From assembly GCA_910578855.1 (NCBI GenBank), contig CAJTRV010000001.1, positions 1 through 64,000 on the forward strand: DNA of 64,000 nucleotides, written 5' to 3'. Shown here one piece after another: positions 9,154 through 16,204 of the stretch. The stretch's first letter is position 1, and every line of letters starts with the position of its first letter. The position numbers and the translations under genes are program-made. Origin of the DNA: an uncultured Bacilli bacterium. GTDB lineage: Bacteria > Bacillota_I > Bacilli_A > RF39 > UBA660. The notes beneath the pieces are model-generated. The model searched no databases. It had not been told where the DNA came from and saw nothing but the letters and a program-made list of their open reading frames with translations.

Positions 9154-9171
9154 AGGAGCATTGTTTAAATC
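9150..9171 (+). other. attL: left junction of the ICE
   Basis: The bases CAAC at 9150-9153 are shared with attR (58568-58571). To their right begins the element arm GGAGCATTGTTTAAATC (9155-9171), which is the reverse complement, with 14 of 17 matches, of the arm at 58552-58568. The chromosomal half reads GATGAGG just to the left (codons DEA of the ABC Walker B/D-loop). Confidence 0.85.
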
Positions 9172-9240
9172 CAAAAAATATAATAGTTGTAATTTAAGGC
9201 CTTTATATTCCTTATAATAATAAATAAATTAATATCTATT

Positions 9241-9269
9241 GATATAGAAATAAATCTATATCTTTTTTT
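9241..9269 (+). terminator. Intrinsic terminator at the left edge of the ICE
   Basis: Perfect 7-bp stem GATATAG/CTATATC (9241-9247, 9256-9262) followed by T7. It would stop transcripts entering from the interrupted ABC gene before the methyltransferase. Confidence 0.75.
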
Positions 9270-9313
9270 ATTACAAAAATATTTGTCAAAAAATAATGAA
9301 GGGGGTTGATAAA

Positions 9314-10192
9314 ATGACAAATGAAATTATAAAAGTAGGAACTTTTTTTAGTGGAATAGGATCACCAGAAAAAGCTTTAGAAAGATTAAAAAACGAAGGA
9401 CATATAAAAGATTATAAAGTAGAATTTTTTTCAGAAATAGATAAAAATGCAATTAAAAGTTATTGTGCGATTCATAATGTAGATGAAAGTTTAAATCTTG
9501 GTAGTATAACTGATATTAAAGGTAAAAATTTACCATACTGTGATTTATGGATTGGCGGCTTTCCATGTCAAGATATATCTTGTGCTGGTAAAATGAGAGG
9601 ATTTGATTTTACAAGTTCTACAAGATCATCACTTGGTTGGGAAATGATTAGATTACTTAAAGAAGTAAAGATAAAACCTAAATATGTTATATTTGAAAAC
9701 GTAGCTATGATAACAAGCAAGAAATTTAAGGAAACATTAAACTTATTTAAAGAAGATTTAGTAAGTTTAGGATATACATTATATGACCAATTATTAAGTG
9801 CTACTGATTATGGAATACCTCAAACTAGAGCGAGGTATTTTTTAGTTGCAATACTAGATAATCAAAAACAATTTAAATTTCCAGACAAAATGGAAAGTGA
9901 TGTTATATTAAAGAATTTTCTTGAAGAATTTGTTGATGAAAAATATTATTTAACAAATTCTAATTATATAGAAAAGGGCAATAAAAGGATATTTAAACAT
10001 AAAAATAGAAATGATATAGAGTATGAGATTGATATGGATAAATATTTAATTGGTGGTGTATGTGGAATAGATAAACATACTAAATTTGCAATCTCATCAA
10101 GGTTATTTTCTATTTATGGGAATTCGCCAACTTTAACAGCAAGTAATACATCTGATAATAGCAAAATTGTTGTAGAAAGTGAGGTAGAATAA
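9314..10192 (+). CDS. DNA (cytosine-5) methyltransferase, large chain
   Basis: 292 residues with C5-methyltransferase motifs I (GTFFSGIGSPEKAL), IV (GGFPCQDIS, catalytic C85), VI (FENV) and VIII (QTRARYFLVAI), then a target-recognition stretch and the start of motif IX (SPTLTAS). Motifs IX/X continue in a second frame that begins at 10192, so the enzyme is split in two chains. The ATG at 9314 is preferred over 9296 because GGGGGTTGAT lies between them at the right distance. No restriction endonuclease is adjacent, so it may be an orphan methylase protecting the ICE from host restriction. Confidence 0.85.
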   Translation: MTNEIIKVGTFFSGIGSPEKALERLKNEGHIKDYKVEFFSEIDKNAIKSYCAIHNVDESLNLGSITDIKGKNLPYCDLWIGGFPCQDISCAGKMRGFDFTSSTRSSLGWEMIRLLKEVKIKPKYVIFENVAMITSKKFKETLNLFKEDLVSLGYTLYDQLLSATDYGIPQTRARYFLVAILDNQKQFKFPDKMESDVILKNFLEEFVDEKYYLTNSNYIEKGNKRIFKHKNRNDIEYEIDMDKYLIGGVCGIDKHTKFAISSRLFSIYGNSPTLTASNTSDNSKIVVESEVE

Positions 10193-10362
10193 TGAGAATA
10201 AGAAAACTTACTCCAAGAGAAACTTGGAGATTAATGGGATTTAGCGATATAGACTTTGATAGAGCAAGTAAAGTATGTACTGAAACGAATTTATATCATC
10301 AGGCTGGAAATTCTATTGTAGTTAATGTAATGTATTCGATTTTAAAAGAATTATTAAAATAA
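10192..10362 (+). CDS. DNA (cytosine-5) methyltransferase, small chain (motifs IX-X)
   Basis: 56 residues too short for routine gene finding. The sequence RKLTPRETWRLMGF and QAGNSIVVNVMYSIL are the conserved C-terminal motifs that complete the C5-methyltransferase fold. It starts in a TAATG overlap with the larger chain, in a different frame, so the two are probably co-translated and assemble. Two-chain C5 methylases are known (M.AquI is the classic case). A frameshift in a formerly single gene is the alternative; the clean stop-start overlap favours a genuine two-gene arrangement. Confidence 0.75.
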   Translation: MRIRKLTPRETWRLMGFSDIDFDRASKVCTETNLYHQAGNSIVVNVMYSILKELLK

Positions 10363-10369
10363 AAAGATG

Positions 10370-10633
10370 CTATTTTGCATCCTTGTTATTCTCCATAAGT
10401 TTTTCATAACCATCAAAAAATTTTCTAATGTCAAAATTATATTTTTGAGATAAAAAGAAAAGGGTATCTAGTGAAATTCCTGTATCTACATTAGGACTTT
10501 CAATGTGAGATATAAAACTTCTACTCATATCTGTATCTTCTGCCATTTTTTCTTGAGACTTACCAATTATATCTTTTCTTATGGATTTCATATTTTGTCC
10601 TATAAGGGCGAAAAGTTCATAAGTATTTTTCAC
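10370..10633 (-). CDS. Xre-family helix-turn-helix regulator
   Basis: 87 residues; HTH_3 domain with 'SQEKMAEDTDMSRSFISHIESPNVDTGISLDTLFFLSQKY'. GTG start preceded by ATAGGAGGG. It faces the methyltransferase pair convergently, with stops only 7 bases apart. In the ICE context it is a likely regulator of the left end or of transfer, but its operator is not identified. Confidence 0.75.
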   Translation of the reverse strand: MKNTYELFALIGQNMKSIRKDIIGKSQEKMAEDTDMSRSFISHIESPNVDTGISLDTLFFLSQKYNFDIRKFFDGYEKLMENNKDAK

Positions 10634-10694
10634 AAAAATCCCTCCTATATATAATTTTATAGGAAATATTGATTTTATACTGCTCTCTTATAAG

Positions 10695-10739
10695 GAGCAA
10701 TTTTATTGCTCGGTATTAACAGTTTTGTGTTATAATTAA
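10695..10739 (+). promoter_or_regulatory. Hairpin plus extended -10 promoter between two Xre genes
   Basis: A 7-bp perfect inverted repeat GAGCAAT/ATTGCTC (10695-10701, 10705-10711) is followed by TTTTGTGTTATAATTAA (10723-10739), an extended -10 (TG-T-TATAAT). The same 17 bases recur at 17889-17905 before the nucleotide cassette. Here the plus-strand transcript would meet a terminator hairpin about 15 bases later, so any product would be very short or antisense to the second Xre gene. Confidence 0.4.
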
Positions 10740-10751
10740 GTTGGCACGAAA

Positions 10752-10777
10752 AAAGAATACTTTAAATTGTATTCTTT
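10752..10777. terminator. Terminator hairpin at the end of the second Xre gene
   Basis: Perfect 9-bp stem AAAGAATAC/GTATTCTTT (10752-10760, 10769-10777) with A- and T-rich flanks; it overlaps the stop codon of the minus-strand Xre gene. Confidence 0.65.
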
Positions 10778-11036
10778 ATCGCCTAGGAATACGACGATTT
10801 TCAATATTTTTCCTTTTCTCAAATAATTGGAAAAGTTCAACATTAAGTGTAGTCGCGATGTGATCAATATAGTCGATTCTAGTATTTCTTTTAGCATTTT
10901 CCAAATTAGATACGTAAGTAGGTGTAGTTCCAAGCTTATCTGCAAAATCTTCTTGGGACCAACCATTTTGCAATCTATAGTAAACAATATTATTTGCTAA
11001 AATATTACGAGCACTTGATTTTAATTTAATTGTCAT
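10776..11036 (-). CDS. Xre-family helix-turn-helix regulator
   Basis: 86 residues; HTH_3 domain 'SARNILANNIVYYRLQNGWSQEDFADKLGTTPTYVSNLENAKRNTRIDYIDHIATTLNV', then a basic tail KRKNIENRRIPRR. The ATG at 11036 lies after GAGGAAGGA; a GTG one codon earlier is less well placed. It is divergent from the gene at 11201, and a pair of ACTTACTAC inverted repeats lies in the shared upstream region, a reasonable operator for this protein. Confidence 0.78.
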   Translation of the reverse strand: MTIKLKSSARNILANNIVYYRLQNGWSQEDFADKLGTTPTYVSNLENAKRNTRIDYIDHIATTLNVELFQLFEKRKNIENRRIPRR

Positions 11037-11051
11037 CACATCCTTCCTCTT

Positions 11052-11109
11052 ACTTACTACTATTGTAATAAGTTTATGAAAATTGAACCATACTAACTAT
11101 GTAGTAAGT
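11052..11109. promoter_or_regulatory. Inverted 9-mer pair, probable Xre operator
   Basis: ACTTACTAC at 11052-11060 and its exact reverse complement GTAGTAAGT at 11101-11109 flank about 40 bases between the divergent Xre gene and the gene at 11201. Spacing near five helical turns would suit a looped or paired repressor. This is inference from position. Confidence 0.45.
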
Positions 11110-11200
11110 TATTTAAATTATAGTGAATTAAAAAGGGAAAAAATGTTGGATTTTGTGCTAAAACAAAAAGGTAGATATTTTATAAGAAAAGGAGCTAGAT

Positions 11201-11689
11201 ATGAACAAAGAAAATTTAAATAGATATGTTAAAGAAATATCTGATGTTTTAGACGACAAAATTAAAATTATTACTTCAATTGAATATTACTATGATTTAG
11301 AAAAACTAGCATCTTCACTAAAAGATTTATCTGATACCGAAGCTGAAAATGTTTTAGAACAATTAATCAATGAAAAACTAGAACAAATTAAGACAAGTGG
11401 TAAAGCAGATAAATTTAGAGAAAATAATAGACTTGTGGATGATGTAACTGAATTCTTCTATGAAAATAAGGAAGAAGATGTTGCCATTGTTGAAGAGGGA
11501 AGTTGCGTAGCAACAGATTTAATTTTAAAAACAATAGGTATAAATGGTAGAAAAATTGAATTACCAGTAAAGATTTCATATATAAAGGAATATTGTATAA
11601 GTAATATCATTGAGGAAAAAGATATAAGGAAAACGTTGTTGTGGATAGTTTTAGAACTATCAGTTGTAAGTTATTTTTTAAATAATTAA
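11201..11689 (+). CDS. Hypothetical acidic protein
   Basis: 162 residues, not recognised. N-terminal half is helical and charged (DLSDTEAENVLEQLINEKLEQIKTSG), centre has 'FFYENKEEDVAIVEEGSCVATDLIL', and the C-terminus is more hydrophobic (KTLLWIVLELSVVSYFL). Ribosome site AAAGGAG precedes the ATG. It stands alone between the divergent Xre regulator and a terminator hairpin, just before the DGR; no link to the DGR is shown. Confidence 0.6.
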   Translation: MNKENLNRYVKEISDVLDDKIKIITSIEYYYDLEKLASSLKDLSDTEAENVLEQLINEKLEQIKTSGKADKFRENNRLVDDVTEFFYENKEEDVAIVEEGSCVATDLILKTIGINGRKIELPVKISYIKEYCISNIIEEKDIRKTLLWIVLELSVVSYFLNN

Positions 11690-11744
11690 AAATAATATAT
11701 ATAAGTAGTAGTAATTAGCAGTACCTGAATCTACCTTTTTCAAG

Positions 11745-11773
11745 ACACTTCTAATTCTATGGAAGTGTTTTAT
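11745..11773 (+). terminator. Intrinsic terminator before the DGR
   Basis: 7-bp stem ACACTTC/GAAGTGT (11745-11751, 11762-11768) followed by a short T-run. It isolates the DGR from the upstream gene. Confidence 0.6.
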
Positions 11774-11815
11774 ATTGTTAGTAATTTAAATTTATATAGA
11801 TAAGGTTGTGATTTT

Positions 11816-12403
11816 ATGTTACAAGTTAGTAGAGCAAATAATCTTAAAATTCCAAAAACAATAGAAAATATTAGTGGAAATTTAAATAGTGTTGATGATA
11901 AGGTTGCAGTAAAACAAGCAATAGCTACAGCAAACAATCAAAAATTTGATAAGAAAAAAGTAAAAGAAAATGAAGAAAAGGATATGGAATTAGAAAGAAT
12001 AGAAAAAATTCCATTTAATGCAAATGATTTAATGGTTATCACTGTTGTAAAAAAGCTAGGTGCTTATATAATTGCTGTTACTGAAAAATCTCCAGCTAAA
12101 TATAGAGGTGTATTTGTTAATCGTATGCAAAATCTATCTTTAGAAATACTAGAATTACTTCTTCAAGCTAACTTTGTAAGAATTGATAGTTTAGATAATA
12201 AGAAAAAGAGAGAAGAATATCAAAAAGATGCAATAATAAAATTAAAAATGTTAGGATATATAGCTATGGTGGCAGAAAATTCTAAATGTATATTATCTAA
12301 ACAGTTTAAACAAATTTCGATTCAAATTGGTGAATCTATTAATTTAATAGCTGCTTGGAAAAAAAGCGACGATAATAGATGGAGTAGTCGTACAAATAAT
12401 TAA
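11816..12403 (+). CDS. avd: DGR accessory variability determinant (Avd-like four-helix bundle)
   Basis: 195 residues. The C-terminal ~130 residues have the Avd / four-helix-bundle pattern: a long first helix (NDLMVITVVKKLGAYIIAVTEKSPAKYRGVFVNRMQ), 'SLEILELLLQANFV', 'KKREEYQKDAIIKLKMLGYIAMVA', and a final helix ending 'LIAAWKKS'. Avd binds the DGR reverse transcriptase and template RNA and is needed for mutagenic cDNA synthesis. A Lys/Asn-rich N-terminal extension of about 60 residues is unusual. It is immediately followed by the template repeat and the reverse transcriptase, as in known DGRs. Confidence 0.85.
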   Translation: MLQVSRANNLKIPKTIENISGNLNSVDDKVAVKQAIATANNQKFDKKKVKENEEKDMELERIEKIPFNANDLMVITVVKKLGAYIIAVTEKSPAKYRGVFVNRMQNLSLEILELLLQANFVRIDSLDNKKKREEYQKDAIIKLKMLGYIAMVAENSKCILSKQFKQISIQIGESINLIAAWKKSDDNRWSSRTNN

Positions 12404-12494
12404 AGGATTTTAAACCGAAAGGTTTTTAATTAAGTAAATAATTTATTCTAGCGGCTTTACTTGTGTTGCGCCTTTGGCGCAGGGCTTTGTATTT

Positions 12495-12573
12495 GTCCGC
12501 GCGGTCAATAAGAATGGTAATAGGAACAACAAATATAGGTATAAACGCAATGGTGCTGTTCGCCCAGATTTGC
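12495..12573 (+). repeat. DGR template repeat (TR)
   Basis: 79 bases that align without gaps to 14111-14189 (offset 1616). Twelve positions differ: 12507, 12510, 12511, 12513, 12520, 12525, 12528, 12531, 12535, 12543, 12550 and 12568. All are A in this copy and G, C or T in the other. None of the 53 non-A positions differs; 12 of 26 adenines do. In the target's frame this copy reads VRAVNKNGNRNNKYRYKRNG AVRPD, rich in AAY codons that give broad variation without stops. Left of 12494 and right of 12573 identity ends. Confidence 0.97.
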
Positions 12574-12702
12574 TTTTGAAGAGATTTAATAATCTAAAAA
12601 ACAGGTCAGAGAAATATATTTTAAGTAAAATATATCAGAACTTTAAAGCAAAGGAATTATTTACTTTTCTAACCGCTATAATAGTGCGGTGGATAAATTT
12701 TT

Positions 12703-12759
12703 AACACCCACACAAGCAACGATAAAAATATCTTTGCAAGTTATAAGGGGTGTTTTTTT
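12703..12759 (+). terminator. Terminator-like hairpin at the end of the template RNA
   Basis: AACACCC pairs with GGGTGTT (12703-12709, 12748-12754) and is followed by a T-run to 12759, only 10 bases before the RT ribosome site. It could end most template RNAs and hold RT expression low by attenuation. Confidence 0.65.
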
Positions 12760-12782
12760 ATTATTTATGGGGAGGATTTTTT

Positions 12783-13811
12783 ATGAAATTAGAAGAGATA
12801 TTTACATTTGAAAATATATATAATGCCCATAAAAAATGTAGAAGATCAAAACAACATAAAGGAGAAGTAATAAGATTTGAAGTAAATATTTCTGAAAATA
12901 TTTGCAAATTACAAAAGGAAATAATATCAAAGAAATATAAAGTAGGAAAATATAAGGAATTTATAATATATGAACCAAAAGAAAGATTAATACAAGCTCT
13001 TCCATATAGAGATAGAATTGTATTAAGATGTTTTTGCGATAATGTTTTAATTCCAAAGATTGAAAAAAAACTAATAAATGATAATGTTGCTTGTAGAAAA
13101 GGTAAAGGAACAAAATATGGAATGGATAGATTGAAATATTTTTTACAAAAAGAATATTTTAAGAATAACGATAATAAAGTTTATTATTTGAAATGTGATA
13201 TTCGTAAATATTTTCCTAGTATTAACCACAATATTTTAATAAATAATCTAAAAAGGATTGGCTTTTCAGATGATGAATTTTGGTTTATAAACAAAATTAT
13301 AAATGAACAACCTGATAATTTAGAAAAGGGTTTAGCATTAGGAAATCAATCAAGTCAATGGTTTGCTTTATATTATCTTGATAAAATTGATAGATTAATC
13401 AAAGAAAAACTTAAAGTTAAATGTTATGTTAGATATATGGATGATTTTATTTTAATTCATCGTGATAAAAAATATCTACAATATTGTTTGAAAATAATTA
13501 ATAAAGTTTGTAATGAAGAATTAAATTTAGAACTTAATCAAAAAACTCAAATTGGTGTTGCCTATAATGGAATTGATTTTCTAGGATTTAATCATATTTT
13601 GACTGATAGTGGTAAAGTTATTAGAAAACTTAGATTTTCATCTAAACAAAGAATGAGAAAACATATTAAAACTATAAAAAAACTTAAAGATAAATCTATA
13701 ATTGATGAAGAATATGTTGGTATGAGAATAAATGCTTTCAAAGCACATCTAAAATATTCTAATGAAAAAAGTATGGATAAATTATTATCAAATTTAGATA
13801 AAAACCTATAA
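12783..13811 (+). CDS. DGR reverse transcriptase
   Basis: 342 residues. RT motifs: catalytic D139 in YLKCDIRKYFPSI, LGNQSSQ at 186-192 matching the DGR-specific [IVL]GxxxSQ motif, and YMDD at 218-221 in CYVRYMDDFILIH, followed by 'GIDFLGFNH' and a thumb-like Lys-rich C-terminus. No extra nuclease or maturase domain is present, and the length is typical for DGR RTs. The enzyme copies the template RNA with errors at adenines. The ATG at 12783 follows GGGGAGG; the TTG upstream at 12750 lies inside the terminator hairpin. Confidence 0.96.
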   Translation: MKLEEIFTFENIYNAHKKCRRSKQHKGEVIRFEVNISENICKLQKEIISKKYKVGKYKEFIIYEPKERLIQALPYRDRIVLRCFCDNVLIPKIEKKLINDNVACRKGKGTKYGMDRLKYFLQKEYFKNNDNKVYYLKCDIRKYFPSINHNILINNLKRIGFSDDEFWFINKIINEQPDNLEKGLALGNQSSQWFALYYLDKIDRLIKEKLKVKCYVRYMDDFILIHRDKKYLQYCLKIINKVCNEELNLELNQKTQIGVAYNGIDFLGFNHILTDSGKVIRKLRFSSKQRMRKHIKTIKKLKDKSIIDEEYVGMRINAFKAHLKYSNEKSMDKLLSNLDKNL

Positions 13812-13840
13812 AATTCAAAAAATAGTAATAAAAAAATGAA

Positions 13841-13857
13841 TTTATATGGTAAAATAT
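13841..13857 (+). promoter_or_regulatory. Promoter of the diversified operon
   Basis: TTTATATGGTAAAATAT contains an extended -10 (TG-G-TAAAAT). The identical 17 bases lie upstream of the HU gene (46721-46737). It sits 20 bases before the target gene's start, so the target can be transcribed apart from avd and RT. Confidence 0.55.
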
Positions 13858-13876
13858 AACTGTGGTGATGATTTAA

Positions 13877-15802
13877 ATGTATAATAATCAAGATTTAACT
13901 TTATTGTCGGAAGGACAAATTTGGGGGAATGGTAATGAAGCCCAATTAGAAGTAATTAGAAAATATGGAACTAAGGCAGCAATTACAGATTTATGTGTTT
14001 TGACTGGTAGCTATTTATGTGAAGATACGGATTATAATATAGATGAAGATAGTTCATTAAAAGGTAGAACTAGTTGGTTTTGGACTAGATCTGATGATAA
14101 TGACAATGATGTCCGCGCGGTCGATCGGGATGGTACTAGGGACCACGAATGTAGGTATGAACGCATTGGTGCTGTTCGCCCAGCTTTGCAATCTTCTGTA
14201 ATCTTTTCTCAAATCTCCCCGAACAGAGTGAGGGGATACAACGGAACTGAAGAAGTAGAATATGGTGAATATCCACAATATGCTGCTGATTCAAGAATGC
14301 AAAGTATATTAGAATCAGAATATAATAGGGGAATGAATAAAACAGGAAGAAGTTATACTTTTGATTCAGTAAAATATGACGATTATGATACTGGCTTTAA
14401 ACCAGTGACTTATGAAGAATATGAATATCAAGGAAAAAAATATATTCGCATAAGGGCAAATTCTGATTTTGGTGGAAATAAATTTAAACTTTCAAATGGT
14501 ATTGAATATAGAGATGGTGATTATGTTTGGGTAGAAGTATCACCTGTAAAATGGTTAATTGATGATAGAACAGGAATATTAATTTCAAAAAGAGGATTAG
14601 TTTCTGGAATAAGATTTCTTGATAAAAGAACTAATTATAAAGGTGATTTTAGTAGAACAGAAATGAAGGAATATCTTGATAGATATATGATACGCGATTT
14701 AACTCAGACAGCAACATTTACTCGTGTTCAAGATATGACACCAGAAGAAAAAGCTCAATTTGAAGAAGAAAGAAAGCAAGCTGAAAAAAGAAGAAATCCT
14801 TATGGTTTAAAATTTGGACAAGTTAGTGAAGAAGAAATTATTAAAGGTGCAATAGAAAGTGGTGTTGCAGTATTCTTACATGGGCCTTCATCAGAAGGTA
14901 AATCTGCAAGAGTAAAGCAAATAGATCCTACTTGTGAAATAATATATCTTCGTAATGCTACACCAGAAAGTTTAAATGGTAAAAGTGTATATAATCAATC
15001 AACAGGTGAGATGATGGATGTTCCACCAACTTGGTTAAAGAAATTACAAGAAAAATGTGAAAAGGAACCTGATAGACTTCATGTAGTATTCTTTGATGAA
15101 ATAACAAATGCACTACCTAGCATTCAAGGTATAGCATTTAATATAGTATTAGATAGAGAAGTTAATGGTATATGGAAATTGCCAGATAATGCTAGAATCG
15201 TTGCAGCAGGAAATGATATGAAAGATTCATTAGCTGCAAATCAATTAGCAGAACCATTATTTAATAGATTTGCCCATGTTTATATTAAAACAACTACTGA
15301 GGGTTGGTTAAAATGGGCAAGTGAACATAATATACATCCTGCTATTTACTCATATATTGCTTATAAAAAGGGCGAAACATTAAGAAGTAAATATGATGGT
15401 GAAAAACCTAACGCAGATCCAAGAAAATGGGAAATGGCTTCAAAAATGTTATATGCAACAGGAAGCCCTGAAATGTTAAGGGCGTTAGTTGGAGAGGATA
15501 TTACAAGAGAATTTGTAGAATTCTGTAATCAACAAGTTATAACATTAGATGATGTTATAAATGGAAATTATACCGATAGAGATATACAGGCATTAAATAC
15601 TGCTGAAAGATATGCAACAACTATGGGATTATCACAAGTTGATGATAATAACTTAGAAAAAGTAAGGGGTTTTGTTGCAGGTTTAGGAGCAGAGTTTGGA
15701 GCAATTTTTGATGCTTTATGGACACATGGCGATGAAAGTAAATTGGAAAGACTTGCAGAAGCAAAACTTGCTGAAATGCCAGGAGGAGGTATAAGAAGAT
15801 AA
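13877..15802 (+). CDS. DGR target: lectin-like variable domain + DUF6273-like + MoxR-type AAA+ ATPase
   Basis: 641 residues. Residues ~1-120 form a C-type-lectin/formylglycine-enzyme-like domain with the diversified segment at 79-105 (VRAVDRDGT...GAVRPAL). Then comes a DUF6273-like region (VEYGEYPQ ... WVEVSPVKWLIDDRTGILISKRGL). From ~310 on it is a MoxR-type AAA+ ATPase: Walker A GPSSEGKS (336-343), Walker B VVFFDEITNA (D407, E408), sensor 1 RIVAAGND, arginine-finger region LFNRF. MoxR proteins act as chaperone-like ATPases with VWA partners, which is what the next genes supply. Having the variable segment at the N-terminal third, fused to an ATPase, differs from classical DGR targets with a C-terminal variable lectin. 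Starts after GTGGTGAT; ends in a TAATG overlap. Confidence 0.88.
   Translation: MYNNQDLTLLSEGQIWGNGNEAQLEVIRKYGTKAAITDLCVLTGSYLCEDTDYNIDEDSSLKGRTSWFWTRSDDNDNDVRAVDRDGTRDHECRYERIGAVRPALQSSVIFSQISPNRVRGYNGTEEVEYGEYPQYAADSRMQSILESEYNRGMNKTGRSYTFDSVKYDDYDTGFKPVTYEEYEYQGKKYIRIRANSDFGGNKFKLSNGIEYRDGDYVWVEVSPVKWLIDDRTGILISKRGLVSGIRFLDKRTNYKGDFSRTEMKEYLDRYMIRDLTQTATFTRVQDMTPEEKAQFEEERKQAEKRRNPYGLKFGQVSEEEIIKGAIESGVAVFLHGPSSEGKSARVKQIDPTCEIIYLRNATPESLNGKSVYNQSTGEMMDVPPTWLKKLQEKCEKEPDRLHVVFFDEITNALPSIQGIAFNIVLDREVNGIWKLPDNARIVAAGNDMKDSLAANQLAEPLFNRFAHVYIKTTTEGWLKWASEHNIHPAIYSYIAYKKGETLRSKYDGEKPNADPRKWEMASKMLYATGSPEMLRALVGEDITREFVEFCNQQVITLDDVINGNYTDRDIQALNTAERYATTMGLSQVDDNNLEKVRGFVAGLGAEFGAIFDALWTHGDESKLERLAEAKLAEMPGGGIRR
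14111..14189 (+). repeat. DGR variable repeat (VR)
   Basis: Copy of the template at 12495-12573 within the target gene, codons 79-105. Twelve differences fall in 11 codons and all change the residue (N to D, K to R, N to D, N to T, N to D, N to H, K to E, Y to C, K to E, N to I, D to A). The 3' end (GTGCTGTTCGCCCAG, then TTTGC) is unchanged except one A, as expected for the initiation side. A 5-bp TCCCC/GGGGA inverted repeat lies at 14216-14236 downstream. Just upstream the protein reads SDDNDND in codons that look like former AAY codons but have no counterpart in the present template. Confidence 0.97.
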
Positions 15803-16194
15803 TGGAAAATAAAAAGGAAATATTATTGTCATATATAAGGACAAATGTTGCACCAATATTAGTTGATTTTATATCTGGTAAAGATTTGAATGGTGCAGTA
15901 GTATTGCCTGCTAATGTTGATGTTAAAGAATTAAATGGTCATTATGATGGAGCAGATTTTATGCCACCAAAATGGCTTAATGAGATATTAAGTACAAATG
16001 CTAGTAAAATATTAGTAATAGATAAAATTGATACTATTTCAAAAGAAGAACAATTAAAATTTTGTGAATTATTAGAACATAGAAAAATATCTACATTTGA
16101 ATTACCAAAAAGTTGTGTGATAATTGTAACAGCAAACGAAATAAATAAAGATAAGATAAACGAAGAAATATTCTCATTAGTTGCACGAATTTGA
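15802..16194 (+). CDS. Small AAA-like partner protein
   Basis: 130 residues. The C-terminal half resembles the core of a AAA+ domain after Walker A: 'NASKILVIDKIDTISKEEQLKFCELLEHRKISTFELPKSCVIIVTANEI', i.e. a Walker-B-like strand (DKID instead of DEx) and a sensor-1-like strand ending TANE. No Walker A is present, so it probably cannot hydrolyse ATP alone. It starts in a TAATG overlap with the MoxR fusion and precedes the VWA protein by 10 bases, suggesting a regulatory or structural subunit of that complex. Confidence 0.65.
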   Translation: MENKKEILLSYIRTNVAPILVDFISGKDLNGAVVLPANVDVKELNGHYDGADFMPPKWLNEILSTNASKILVIDKIDTISKEEQLKFCELLEHRKISTFELPKSCVIIVTANEINKDKINEEIFSLVARI

Positions 16195-16204
16195 GGTATA
16201 AATT

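Larger units (their letters stand above)
12412..12759 (+). ncRNA. DGR template RNA region (structured, with terminator)
   Basis: Between avd and the RT gene lie 379 bases without a real gene. They hold a GAAA-tetraloop hairpin (AAACC-GAAA-GGTTT, 12412-12425), a perfect 12-bp inverted repeat (12432-12443 with 12655-12666) that encloses the template repeat, a 6-bp hairpin TGCGCC-TTT-GGCGCA (12467-12481), a local hairpin ACCGC/GCGGT (12672-12690), and a terminator-like stem AACACCC/GGGTGTT (12703-12709, 12748-12754) running into T7. The closing 12-bp stem and 3' structured spacer resemble the arrangement of DGR RNAs where Avd and RT bind downstream of the template. RNA ends are not determined. 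Confidence 0.75.

Noticed and set aside
10736..10987. Minus-strand 83-residue frame overlapping the second Xre gene
   Set aside because: Runs through the terminator hairpin and out of frame over a clear HTH gene.
11143..11223. Possible 26-residue leader peptide before the 11201 gene
   Set aside because: Weak ribosome site, overlap with the gene in another frame and no coding signal beyond chance.
11816..12403. Reading the Avd protein as an intervening-sequence (S23-type) four-helix protein
   Set aside because: The fold is shared, but the direct neighbourhood of template repeat and DGR-type RT makes Avd the better call.
12474..12704. 76-residue open frame over the template repeat
   Set aside because: It has no ribosome site, begins inside a hairpin, and its reading frame simply mirrors the target protein's frame through the DGR template; it is the template, not a gene.
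12783..13811. Group II intron or retron reverse transcriptase
   Set aside because: No maturase or endonuclease domain, no intron RNA or msr/msd structure; the LGxxxSQ motif and TR/VR pair identify a DGR.
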